Source: Corythucha ciliata
Taxonomy: Eukaryota; Arthropoda; Insecta; Hemiptera; Tingidae
Length of the DNA: 64,000 nucleotides
Assembly: GCA_038030265.1 (NCBI GenBank)
Contig: CM075939.1
Coordinates: 38,359,253-38,423,252 of the forward strand
Direction: 5' to 3'
Positions 33,410-44,072 of this stretch are shown one piece after another. The position numbers and the translations under genes are program-made. Under the pieces are notes generated by a model that was not told where the DNA came from, made no database searches, and was given only the letters and a program-made list of their open reading frames with translations. The number at the start of each line of letters is the position of its first letter. Position 1 is the first letter of the stretch.

Positions 33410-34469
33410 ATGGGTTTAGCCGATCACAAGGAGCTGATTGGGTCCTTCGCGGGCATTGTCACAATTGGTCAGATGCTTTCACCTGTGTATGTTTTAGCAT
33501 TTTTGTTTTCACCACCGTATTTTTGTATGAAACTTCTAGTAACACTTTTTTTTACCCGCATATTCCTTTAAAGGTTCATGATCAAACAAATAATTCAACA
33601 GGGCAGCACTAAAAATGTAGACAGCATGCCATTTATCGGCGGTATAGGAATGTAAGCACTTGCTTTTGTTATTTATTTTACCTATTGCGTTTGATTTTCC
33701 ACGAATCACCGTACAGGTGTATTCTCATGCTGCAGCACGGCTTAATCCTCAACGATCCTGCGATGATACCGGTTAACATCGTGGGTTTGGCACTAAATGC
33801 TACGTATTTCATTATTTATTTATTTTATTCACAAGAAAGGGTGTGTAAATGAGAATTTTACCAATTAAATTGTTTTTTTTTAAAACCAATTTAAATATTT
33901 TTTTTACGGTCTAAAACTCATCTTTATTTTTCAAAAGAGCGCAATTTTCAATACACTGGTGAAAGTCCTCGTTGGAACGGCCGTCATCGTCGGCTACGCC
34001 AATTTTGATTCAGGCGACCGACTTGAGTTCAACTATGGTATCATCGTCACCCTGTTAATGTACGCTCTTTTGGGGGCGCCCCTTCTTGATTTGGTACTTC
34101 AATGAACTTTTGGTAATAAATTACAACTATTTCATCATCTATTTACTTTATTTTTTTTAGAAAGAAATAATAAAAAATCAAGACACGGGAAGCATGCCGT
34201 TTCCTCTTATCGCTTCGGGTACAGTTGTAACTCTCTCCTGGTTGTTCTACGGATTGGCGTTGGACAACATTTTTATGGTGGTGAGTACCCCCCCACCCCC
34301 ACCCATCGCTATTCACACTATCGCGCGAGATTTATAACGGAGCTATCATTTCCAGGCACAAAATGTCGTCGCTTTCACGCTGTGTGCTATCCAGCTCTCG
34401 CTCTTCGTGATTTATCCGTCCAAAAAGAAGGGTAAAAAACCAATGAAATCAAGTAAAAAGGCCGATTAA
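33410..34469 (+). CDS. SLC50A1: SWEET sugar transporter (SLC50 family), 6 exons
   Basis: The product is 222 aa, the normal size for animal SWEET1. Exons: 33410-33486, 33574-33651, 33717-33840, 33938-34093, 34161-34280 and 34356-34469 (TAA); phases agree. There are two MtN3/saliva triple-helix repeats joined by a linker helix, seven membrane segments in all. Landmarks are GIVTIGQMLSPV, the TM1-TM2 linker STKNVDSMPFIGGIG, NIVGLALNATYFIIYL, then in repeat two TGSMPFPLIASGTV and LSWLFYGLALDN. The C-terminus is lysine-rich (SKKKGKK). SWEETs are facilitative mono- or disaccharide uniporters of plasma or Golgi membranes (family knowledge). The usual PN before the last helix is replaced by AQN, so helix 7 is slightly atypical. 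Introns are 65-97 bp. Confidence 0.95.
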
Positions 34470-34750
34470 AAGGGGTAAGGCGATTGAAATGTGTAGGGTA
34501 GTAGAAATCTATGTGATACGAGAATTCCATTTTCTGTTATTAAGGACTTTGTTTTTATATGAAAAATGACACTTGTTATGTTATTACAGCTGCTACGTAC
34601 ATTTATTTACGTTTGATACCTTTTTCTTTGTTAAAGTTTATTGTTCACAGGTACACTCATCACAAGTGCACACATCCTCGCTCGTTGTGTCTCCTTTAGA
34701 AGAGTCTTTGAAAGGTTTTGGAATAATGCTGTAAAATGGAATGCCGCCCT

Positions 34751-35899
34751 TCAAAACTCGGTTATTGCGTTAATTACGAGAGAAGCAAACCTGGAAACGG
34801 GTGATAGTTTAAATTCGCTTTCTTTTTGAGCCGATTCTGTAGACTCGATGCACGTGCAGACATCATCGCTCGACGAGCTATCCTCAGTCTGAGAAATCCA
34901 CCAGATTCCCTTAGCATTTCCATCCGTCGTCCCCTGTGCGTCGTCATTTTTGTGGGAGCACGCCTCCGGTTCGGCCGTTTCATCCAAGTACTTCTCGTAT
35001 GTGTTCCCCCGGAGTGTTTCTCCTTCTTCGTCTTCGCACAAATCATCCGCACCCATAACCATCACTTGGTTGCAGGTTTCATCACCGAATGAGTTTTCAT
35101 TGTCTTCACCGCACATTTCAACTTCTACTTCGAAGCATTCCTCCGGGGCGAATTCTTCTTTTTCAGCTTCTTTGTCTGACACTCTATCGCCCTGGCTTTT
35201 GTATTCATTTTGGGTTTCTCGTTGCTCTTCCTCCTCTTCTTCCTTATACTCCAAGGAATCAAGATCATCTTCTCCGCAATTCATGTTTTCTTCGACCTCG
35301 AGTTCTTCGTCGCCGTCCTCCTGATCAGCATCATCTCCACCCTCAACATCATCATCATCTTCTTCGTCCTCCTCCTCCTCTTTTTCGTTTTCAGCACCAT
35401 CACCGATCGCAGTGCCGTCATCGAGAGCACACTTGCTCGAATCTTCCAGAAACTTCTCCCGGGCTATATATATTTTTAGGGTGGAGGGGGGGGTTGTTTT
35501 TTACGACTTTCCAAAAATCCCTAAGTTATTTTAAAGCCAGAATTTTACTGACGTTCTAATCGCCTGAAAATATCATCGGCTCGTTCCCCACTGGCGTCAT
35601 CCTCCCGATACAGGGCCCGGCATTTACTCCACGACCACGCCGCGCCCAGACTAGCTCCATACATTGCTCCGGCCGCTTTATAGTCACAAATATGTTTATT
35701 GTTTCTCTCTCAATAAGAATTAACGGGAAAATGACAGTGGGGGGTTGGGGGGGGGTTTCTTACTATTTCCGAACAGAGACGAAATAACGGTACCCGCTAG
35801 CGTACAGGCGCCCACAATCACCGAACTCTTTTGTATGCAGGCGTCCCATTTTCTGTCAGGAATGTGACTGGGTCTCGTTGTCCTTTCAGTCTCCTCCAT
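34751..35899 (-). CDS. MIC10-like protein with possible acidic C-terminal extension, 2-3 exons
   Basis: Exon 1 is 35899-35764 and exon 2 starts at 35675. They give DRKWDACIQKSS, a glycine-bearing TM1 (VGACTLAGTVISSLF), a short turn, then YGASLGAAWSWSKC. This keeps the MIC10 KWD...C, two glycine helices and the Cys after TM2, but the turn lacks the usual RR and the GxGxGxG is reduced. Two ends are possible. Read-through of exon 2 gives RLERQ and a TAA, for a protein of 88 aa. Splicing GAAC|GTCAGT at 35553 to TATATATAG|CC at 35463 is phase-consistent and adds about 236 very acidic residues (Glu/Asp runs), for 323 aa ending at 34751. A divergent MIC10 paralogue is the best call; whether the acidic exon belongs to it is inference. 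Confidence 0.65.
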
Positions 35900-36129
35900 A
35901 ATAATTTCAATTTTTTAAAATTTAACCCCCACTCCTAATTCTTTAAAAATTCAAAATGTCCAACTTTTTCAACCATTTTTTCTTTTTATCAAATTCCACA
36001 TGATTCTCGTAGGTAAGTGAGGTTCATAACAATTAAGGCGCCTTTACATGCATCAAGCTTTAAAAAGCTGAGCATTGGGCTTCAACCAATCAGCGCGCAC
36101 CGAGTACACTACGCGGAGCACTCTTTAGC

Positions 36130-36310
36130 ATCGGATACTTTTTTCTCTTTTAACTATGAATTAGAGCTTTTTCTCAGGTTGAGCCACGAACTTGCATTCA
36201 GAAGCCGAAAATTGTCGTTTCCATACTTCTACCATCTAATTAGCGCTTTTTCTGTACTTTATGCTTTCGTTAAGGTAACTTTAGCCGCGAAGTAGCTAAG
36301 TATTCGTAGC
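36130..36310 (-). repeat. Short family A stretch
   Basis: Five or six diverged family A units in minus orientation precede the Gypsy relic. Confidence 0.6.
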
Positions 36311-36319
36311 TGAATATTC

Positions 36320-38800
36320 GTGGCCGAAGACGATGGGCCTACGATTCGACAATTCTTTGCTTTAATAGAAAATGCGACTAACGAACAAAAGATTATATTC
36401 TTACAGAGTAAATTGAAAAAGAGGGCTCTCGATTATTTCCTAACGTTGTCTGACCTGGGGGTTGGGGGGGGGGGGTGCATTCGAAACGCTCTCCTGGAAC
36501 GGTTTACTGATTCGCGAACTCCCGAAGAGTCGTCAAACTACTGTTTGAGGCCAAACAGCGGGATGATGAAGGCCCTCGAAAATATGCCGAACGTGTCGTG
36601 GCTCTGACTGAAAGGACGTTGACGCCATTAGAGTCCCGTCAAGAACCCCAAGCCCAAAGAGAAGCTATTCAACAGCGTGCATTACTTGCTTTCGTTACTG
36701 GCTTAAAGAACGGGAACGCGGCAATTATGACCGCCCTGGAACCCGTAACCTTGGAAGATGCCATTCGTAGGGCGGAGAAGCTGGAGAAACAGCAAACTCA
36801 GAAATACGGTATCAAATTTCCTAAAATTTTTTACCGTACAACAGAACTCCTTCACCCGAATCACGACCCAAACTTCTCCAAATATTCAATGTTTTGGGTG
36901 TAAAGAATATATGGGCACCTGAAGAAGAATTGTCCCAAGGGCTCAAACAAGGCACGGTCCATGACCCCCCCTCCTCAAACCTCACAAGATCGAAATAGCG
37001 GCTCCTTTAGGCGACCCCTCAAGCCGTGCAAATACTGACAATCACTGGAACTTTTCCCAGCTTTCTGTGACCGGAAAGAACTCTTGTACACGCCCAGTTG
37101 TGATTACTGTGGCCTCAATGGTCATGAACGGGACGTTTATCGTCGAAGATATGCTTCAGTAGACGTGGCCAAACGAACAACTGCTCCAACGGCCGAGTGA
37201 GAGACAACCAAGTCCTGTAGCCGGAAGTGTTAATCATGTAAATGTTCCTCATGTTAAGACCTCGGGACCACCTCTCATTACCCTGAATATGACCACACAA
37301 GGAAACGTTATTCAAATGATCGTGGGGAGCCCAAACTTCTATTCTCTTCACTGCTATTCTTGGTGTCCCCATTGAGACATCTACGTTGGTTGCGCGCTTG
37401 GCAGACTGATCCGAATAACCACTGTCAGGAAGACAGACATTAAAAGTTTCCATACTTGGGCAAGAACTAATTCACTCCTTTGCTGTGCGACAAAAGCCTC
37501 ACTCTTCTCTTGGTCTACTGGGAATAGACGCGTTAAAAAAATTACTGATTTTGATTGACCCAGTTGAGGGAAAAATTACTTAGGTAGCACCCTGTCTGTT
37601 CAAGGAGCTAACCGTCAAATCACAGGTTTTACTTGCCGATGTAGGCTGCTCGACAAAAGAAACGCAAGATGCTATTGATGTGTCCAGCTTGAGTAAACCA
37701 GACGACCCCTTAATTCCGAGAGAAACGTTCGGGTTACGACAAGCCCCGAATGCGCGGAGCAACATGCTCCGTGCAGAAGTCACCGCGCCTGAAGCATCGC
37801 CCGACGTGACGCGGCAATACGAGAAATGCGGTATAAAAAAGAGTAACGTAGCAGTAGGCCGCCTCAAAAAGAGGATGAAACACGACCCACCGAAGCTTTC
37901 ATGCCGTTTGAAGACGTAGAAGAATTTCCGTGTGAGGACGAGTCACTCGGAAGAATCTCAGATAAGGGAACACGAGACCAAATAATCCAAACACGCGTAG
38001 CGAAGCGTTACCAGATCCTCTTAAGGGAATAGTACGGGAACTTTACGAAGAGTTTTCAGAACTCTGGGACCCCGTAGATGCACGAGGCTGCTCCAGATGT
38101 AGCTCATACAATAAGTATTTCTAACGATATTAGACCAATATCGGTCCGTCCATATCAGGTGCCTCGTGCGCTCAAACAAACCGTGGAGGACCACTTGTTA
38201 GACTTTTTGGAGCGCGGAATTATCTCACCTACGCAGAGTGTGTGGGCAGCCCTAGTGGTCTTAGTCTGTAATCGAATGTCTGATGGAGAAGACAAAATAC
38301 GATTTTGCGTCGACTATAGGCAGCTGAACACGGTTACGACGGCAGACGCGTACGGGATACAAGACACCTTGGACCATGTAGGGGGAAGCCAATATTTTTC
38401 AGTGATCGATTTTACCTCAGGTTATCACCAGATTCCCGTAGCACCTGAAGACCGTGACAAAACCGCTTTTCGCACTTTAGGCCGCCATTTTCATTTTAAC
38501 AAGGTTCCGTTTGGCTTGCGGAATGGGCCTGCAACTTTCCAGCGCGCCATGGATTCGCTGCTGGGTGAAATCAAAGGGCGTACCACCCTCCTATACCTCG
38601 ATGACATAATAGTTCATAGTCCTGATTGGAAGTCTCACATTCGAGACGTTAAGGAGGTGCTCAACAAGCTCCGTGGAGCCCAGCTCCGCCTGAATGTCAA
38701 AAAGTGTCGTTTTTTGAACAATCTGTTAGTTACTTGGGCCATATTGTTACGCCGGAACAAAGCCAAACCCCACCCATCAGGGCCATTTTTTCTCGAGTCA
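36320..38800 (+). mobile_element. Decayed Ty3/Gypsy LTR retrotransposon (gag to RT)
   Basis: In order, a gag-like capsid region at 36320-36900 is broken by a G run and a frameshift. A CCHC zinc-knuckle trace begins CFGCKEY at about 36889 and is frameshifted before its last Cys. A degraded spacer or protease region covers 37000-38050. Reverse transcriptase runs 38078-38740 with FCVDYRQLN, FSVIDFTSGYHQIP, FGLRNGPATFQ and the catalytic YLDDII. The RT frame stays open for about 250 codons, so it decayed more recently than the rest. Integrase and LTRs were not recognised, and RNase H is lost after 38740. It is inactive. Confidence 0.85.
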
Positions 38801-38839
38801 TCCGGACATCAGTTAATTAATTTATATATCTTTAATTAA

Positions 38840-39350
38840 AATACCGGCGACAGAATTACTCGTATCTATCTGACAACATATCTAGATAAGATCAAATTTG
38901 GCGTGGTTTACCGATCAGGAGAAACGCCTAGAGCTTCGAGAAACAATGGCCCTGGGTGGGGTTTGGATTTGTTCATTCTTCTCTATGCGTCAATCGTATT
39001 CATGAGGCCCAGCTAAAAGTAAAGCAAATTTTTGAGAGTACCTTTTAGGATCTCGAAGGGCCGTAGGGAGTGTTCCGCCTTTAGAACCAAACAAAATAAG
39101 TATAGTACTGTCCTTAATCCAAAAAGGGCGAATTTTTGTACCGCGGTTAAGATTTGTAGGTTCTAGGTGGTGAACATACCAGAGCGATACGATATAGTTT
39201 CGACGTCCCCAGCGCTAATTAACAGCATCTAGGGCAGATAGAAACAACTGGAAATGTGTCAGAGTGATGTAGAAACGCTATCGTATCGCCACGACAGTAT
39301 AACCGCCGCCTTATTTGGTTTCTTGGGCTGAGTGCTCGGATTCTGAACCA
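38840..39350. other. Unassigned segment
   Basis: It follows the Gypsy RT with no further polyprotein motifs seen. It could be scrambled retrotransposon sequence. Confidence 0.35.
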
Positions 39351-39356
39351 AAGAGT

Positions 39357-39560
39357 CCGTGCGGATCTAGGGATAGGTGCTCAGAGGGCTAGCTTGAGCC
39401 CCTTCCTTGGCAACGGCAATCGGTTCGATTCGAGCCATTGATCTCAAGGCTCCGGAAGTAGCAAGGAAACCGTGAAAAACTTGAAAAACGTGACACCCAA
39501 AATCTGATTTATCAGCCACGCTTTCAACCTCTGAAAGATTCGCCATGCGAAACTCGAAGA
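39357..39560 (+). repeat. Dispersed repeat with B-box-like motif, copy 2
   Basis: The blocks GCGGATCTAGGGATAGG, GGTTCGATTCG, GCTCCGGAAGTAGC, GAAAAACGTGACACCC and TTTCAACCTC occur in the same order as in the copy at 17514-17960. It again stands directly before a family B array in minus orientation. Confidence 0.55.
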
Positions 39561-40380
39561 TTCCGTGTAGCCATTTTTGGAAGGCGAATAGCCTGCCGCA
39601 GTCAAACCATTTGAAAGTGCGAGCGAGCCCGCAGGGCGCTCATGGGTGGTGGAGGGGGGGTCGAGAAGGCTCTGTTCTGTGGGGGAACGAATGGCCATTG
39701 GCCAAGTTTACCGATTTTAGGGCGCGAAGTTACACCATGTACAGTGGGAGCGAGTTTGACCATTCTTAGAGCGCGCGTGAATATTGCCTTGCCATTTTGA
39801 GATTTTTAAGGTGCGAATAGCCAGATGGGCCATTTTTAGCCAGTTTAGCCACTTTTAGGGTGCCTACAGTCACAAAAGCCAATTAATTCATTTTAGAGCA
39901 TGAATAGCCTGTTTGGCTATTTTGAGCGCCCAAATAGCCAATTTAATAATTTTATGATCTACCGTTTTGGGCCGGGAATAGTCAGTTTTGCGGTTTTTCG
40001 GGCGACATAATGGTCGGTCAAGCCAATAAACGTGAGTGAATGGCCATTTAGGCGCCATTTATGGCGAATGGCCATTTCAGTTGCATGAATGGAAGATTCT
40101 GCCATTTTTAAGTTCACGAATAATCTTTTTAGACATTTTTAAGTCACGAACCATCAGTTAAGCAAGAGACAGTTAAATTTTTGTGCGGGAATTGCCAGCT
40201 TTTGGCTATTTTGCAGCCCGAAAATTAATTTTGTTATTTTTTTTTTCTTTGTCCGCAACATATCAAGACATCAAATCGTCAGTTTTGTCATTATGGTGCG
40301 CGCATGGTTGATTTCAGTCATTTTTGGCACAATAATGGTCGATTGAAGCATTTTCACAAGGGCGGATATGGGATCTCTCT
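39560..40380 (-). repeat. Minisatellite family B array, minus orientation
   Basis: About 25 diverged units (GTTTAGCCACTTTTAGGG type). A GGT-rich run, a G9 run and unique sequence follow at 40385-40650. Confidence 0.8.
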
Positions 40381-40652
40381 CATGGTGGTGGTGGTGGTGG
40401 GGGTCCAAACCTCTCCTCCACCCCACAGTGCATCAGCACTACCTCCCCTCTATGGTGATTTGACCTGCTCCATGGGAGGGGGGGGGGTAATTCTGCTACC
40501 CCTCCCCCACAGTTTTTTGAACAATGAAATTGGGATTTTCAAGAGCCAAACCCTCAAAAATAATTTTTGATTGAGCCAAAAACCATAATTGATGACAGAT
40601 ACTTTAAAATGGTTGTTTCAACGACTATAAATCATGCGAAATTGATTTGCAC

Positions 40653-41230
40653 CAGTAGCGTAACAGTGTAGGGGCGAGAGGGGGCGGACCACATTCAGAG
40701 GGGGCACCGAAAAGATTTAGGTAGGAAAATCGCTATTCGGCGGCTGAAATTGAAGAAATAGCTAATTTGCGCGTTTAAATGAGTGAAAATGGTCATTTGC
40801 GGCTAAAATAGAGAAAAAGCGCTATTTCACGGCTAGAATGGAAAAATAGCTTATTCGCGGAGAAATTGTAAAAATGACTGATTTGCCTGCAAATTTGAGT
40901 TAAACTGGTCATTCACGGTTAAAACTGGAAAAAACACTAATTCACGGCTAAAATTTAAAATAAGTGCTCACTCACGACTATGTTCGAGGAAAAGTTCTAC
41001 TTTGCGGCTAAAACTAATCTTGGCTCACGGCAAAATAGCTAATTCGCTGAGTAAAACTGGTAATTTGCGGCTAAAACTGAGAGAAAGCGCTAATGCACGG
41101 CTAAAATTTTTAAAAAGCGGCCATTCGAAGCTATAAATTTGAGAAAACGCAAAATCGTGGTTTTCGGAGGCATTGAGTCTCTGCAAAATTGAGAAATAGC
41201 CATAATTTAACGCTACGTAAAAACTATGTT
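40653..41230 (+). repeat. Head-like motif followed by family A array
   Basis: CAGTAGCGTAACAGTGTAGG with G-rich sequence (40653-40720) is followed by about 17 family A units in plus orientation. This looks like the left part of another minisatellite-filled element; its right end was not found. Confidence 0.6.
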
Positions 41231-41242
41231 ATTTTTTCATTT

Positions 41243-43221
41243 AGGCCCGATTTCACCAACTTCTTAAACCACGATCAACAACTAATCACGATCTCTAGCG
41301 TACCGAGGCAGTGGCGAGGGGGTGGACCGCCCCGGGCCCCCGTTCGGATGGGGCCCCTGAAAAGCTTAAACATGAAAAAATTGGACTTTTTAAGTAGAAA
41401 GAATGGCTAAAATCGCTTGTACAATATTGAGAAAACGCTGATTCGCGGCTGAAATTGAGAAACATTTCTATAAAAGCGGTTGTGAATATTGAGAAAAAGT
41501 GCTAGTTCACAGCTGAAATTGAGAAAACACGTATTTTTTAAAAATTTTATTTCATTTGCCGACTAGTTTCTTCGACTATAGCAACTTCGCAATGCAATGA
41601 GACAAACGGTAATTCGATGGGTAGATTAAGAGAGAAAAATTAGTTAAGAAAAGCGAATTTGTGGAAAGAATACACAAAAAGTGCTAATTCGCAGCTAAAA
41701 TTGAAGGGAAAAAACGCTAAAATTGAGAAAAATGCCTGAAATTTTGCAGAACTAGTTCTTTCGGCCAAAAATGGAGAAAAACACTAATTCTCGGCTAGAA
41801 TTGTAATTAAGCGCAACAACATGCGGCTTTAAAACTTAAGAAATATCCCTAGTTCACAGCTGACATTGAGACAATACAAAATCACGAATTATTGGGGCAA
41901 ACTCGGGACTGAAATCGGGAAAAAGTCCTTATTCACGCGGCTAAAACTGAGAAAAGCGCTAATTCAAGGGCAAAAAAGAGAAAAAAAGCGAATTCGAGTC
42001 TTAAAAGTGAAGAAACAAGCTATAATTCATAGCTAAAATTATGATAAAGTGCTACAATTCAGCAGCTATAAAAATTGAGAAAAAAAGGGAATTCACAGCT
42101 CTCACTGCTTCACAGACTATCGAGCAACATTGGGACTGAAATTGAGAAAAATCGCTAAATCACGAGTGAAATAGACAAGAACGCGAATTCACGTCTAAAA
42201 GTGGAGGAAAACGATAGTTCTTGTAGGTAAGGTATGAAAAATTACGATTTTACGGTTAAAATAGAGAAAAAGCGCTGAAAATGAAAACGCTAATTCACAG
42301 CTTGAAAATGAGAAAACGCCAACTCGCCTATTCATGGGGCCACTTCGGGGCTGACACGGAGAAAAAGCGCTAATTCGCGTCTAAAAATGGAGGAAAACTC
42401 TAATCCCCAGCTAGGGTACCTATGAAAAATTGCGATTTTATACGGATAAAATCGAGAAAAAGTGCTGTAATTCGCAGCTAAAATTAAGAAATGTGCTCAT
42501 TCGCTGCTAAAATTGAGGGTAAAAAAGGCGAATTCACAGCTGAAATTGAGAGAACACCAACTCGCGGATTCCTGAGGCAAGTTGGGGAATAAAATTGAGA
42601 AAAAGCGCTAATTCAAGCGGCTAAAACTATGAACAAGTGCTAATTCGCGGGTAACAAACACTGAAAAACAGGAATTGGCGTTTAAAATGGAAAAAAGCGC
42701 CAATTCGCGGCTTAAATTTAGAAAACTTGCTAAATTGCGGATAAAATTGGGAAAGAGCACTCAAACGCTACCCAATTTGTAGATTCTTGAGGCAATTTCA
42801 CGGCTAATAGCTTATAAAAAGCGCCGATTCTCGTCTAAAAATGAGAAAATGAGCTAGTTCACGGATGAAATTGAGGAAAAAGCTATAAGCAGTATTATAG
42901 CTATTAAAATACGCTAGTAGAATTGGGAAAAAACGCGCATTCGCAGTTTAAATTGAGAAAACGCACGAATACGGTTTTCGTTGGCAATTTCTTAGCTAAA
43001 ATTGAGAAAAATATGTACTTCAACGCTACTAAAAAGTATTTCTAGTTTAATTAGAGACTGAAGGGCCTCCTAAAGATTTCCGCCCCGGGCCCCGATAGGT
43101 GTTGTTCCGCCACTGATCACGATTACAATGTAAAGACTTATATCAGAATTCATATGGGCCGTCATTGGCAACTAATCGCGATCAACTTTAAACGAGATCA
43201 ATTTGTTGGTGAAAATGGGCC
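41243..43221. mobile_element. Inverted-repeat MITE split by a later insertion
   Basis: The left arm AGGCCCGATTTCACCAAC... (from about 41242) and right arm GTTGGTGAAAATGGGCCT (to about 43221) are complementary over about 45-50 bp and also share GATCAAC and an ATCRCGAT block. Removing the 1.8 kb element at 41293-43115 leaves a MITE of roughly 150 bp. Confidence 0.6.
41293..43115. mobile_element. Non-autonomous hAT-like element (1.82 kb) filled with minisatellite A
   Basis: A perfect 8-bp duplication ATCACGAT flanks it (41285-41292 and 43116-43123). The right end is GGAACAACACC-type sequence closing with CCGCCACTG. The left end CTCTAGCGTACCGAGG is diverged at its first bases and is followed by CAGTGGCGAGGGGGTGG. 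Both termini have a CCGCCCCGGGCCCC block facing inward. The interior (41395-43030) is about 55 family A units. No transposase is present. Confidence 0.7.
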
Positions 43222-43224
43222 TAG

Positions 43225-43290
43225 AGACTAATGGCGTTTTCCATTTCCATAAAATTCAGCTCTGGAGCCGAGCATTTCCTCCTCTTAAAT
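43225..43290 (+). mobile_element. Partial copy of hairpin MITE
   Basis: CTAATGGCGTTTTCCATTT and GCTCTGGAGCCGAGCATTTCC match the left arm of the complete element at 55752-55899. The right arm is not recognisable. Confidence 0.6.
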
Positions 43291-44072
43291 CCCCATAAAA
43301 TCGGTTTTATACAAAGCACAATCCACGAGAATAGTTTTTATAAAGCTGATTTTTCAGCTATTTTATCCGATCGGATTGGGCAAGCTTGTGAAATTGGTTT
43401 CATTCGGACGCAAATATTGTTAGAATGATTTTTAAATTTATAGAATAGAACGAATGCCGCGTTTTCAGTTTTTTTCAATAGTCAAATGAGCCACACACTC
43501 TGTCGTGCGGGTTGTTGCCTATTCTGTCATGCTCTTTTTGCAATTGAATTGGGCATTGGATGGGCAGTGGCGGCAGAAGCCAGTCATCGTAGGAGCAATA
43601 GTCTGAGCATATTTTCAGCTTGTGTGCACCCCTCCCTTCGAATTTTCTCATCCGGGCCATGGATGTGGAGGCTTAAAAGTTGACAAAAAGGTGATTCAGA
43701 GAAACGTGAGTTCATCGTTGAGGCAGAATGAGCCCACAAATTTATTAACAAATTGATATCAAATTCTTTTGAAGAGTTTAAAACATAACATAAAATATAA
43801 CAATTCCATAATGATAACAAAACAATGATAAAATTAATTTGTGTACCGAAAAATATTACGGCATACCACCTTGCCCCCTAAGTTTTAATTTCATTCACGA
43901 TTTAAAAACACAGGGACAATTTTCGCCCCCCAAAAAACAGTTTTATGTTACTTGATTTGGTTAGCCAAGCAATATTGTTTTTTCTACAGGCCTTCTTTGA
44001 AGTTTATCACTTATTTTAAACTTCATCTCACACACAAAAACCACAACTATTAACAATTGAAAAAAATCAAGT

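Noticed and set aside
34826..35559. Several plus-strand ORFs opposite the acidic exon
   Set aside because: Antisense of GAA/GAC-rich codons; no motif and no splice context.
37115..37919. ORFs between gag and RT
   Set aside because: Probably scrambled protease or spacer region of the Gypsy relic; no catalytic DTG/DSG context clear enough to call.
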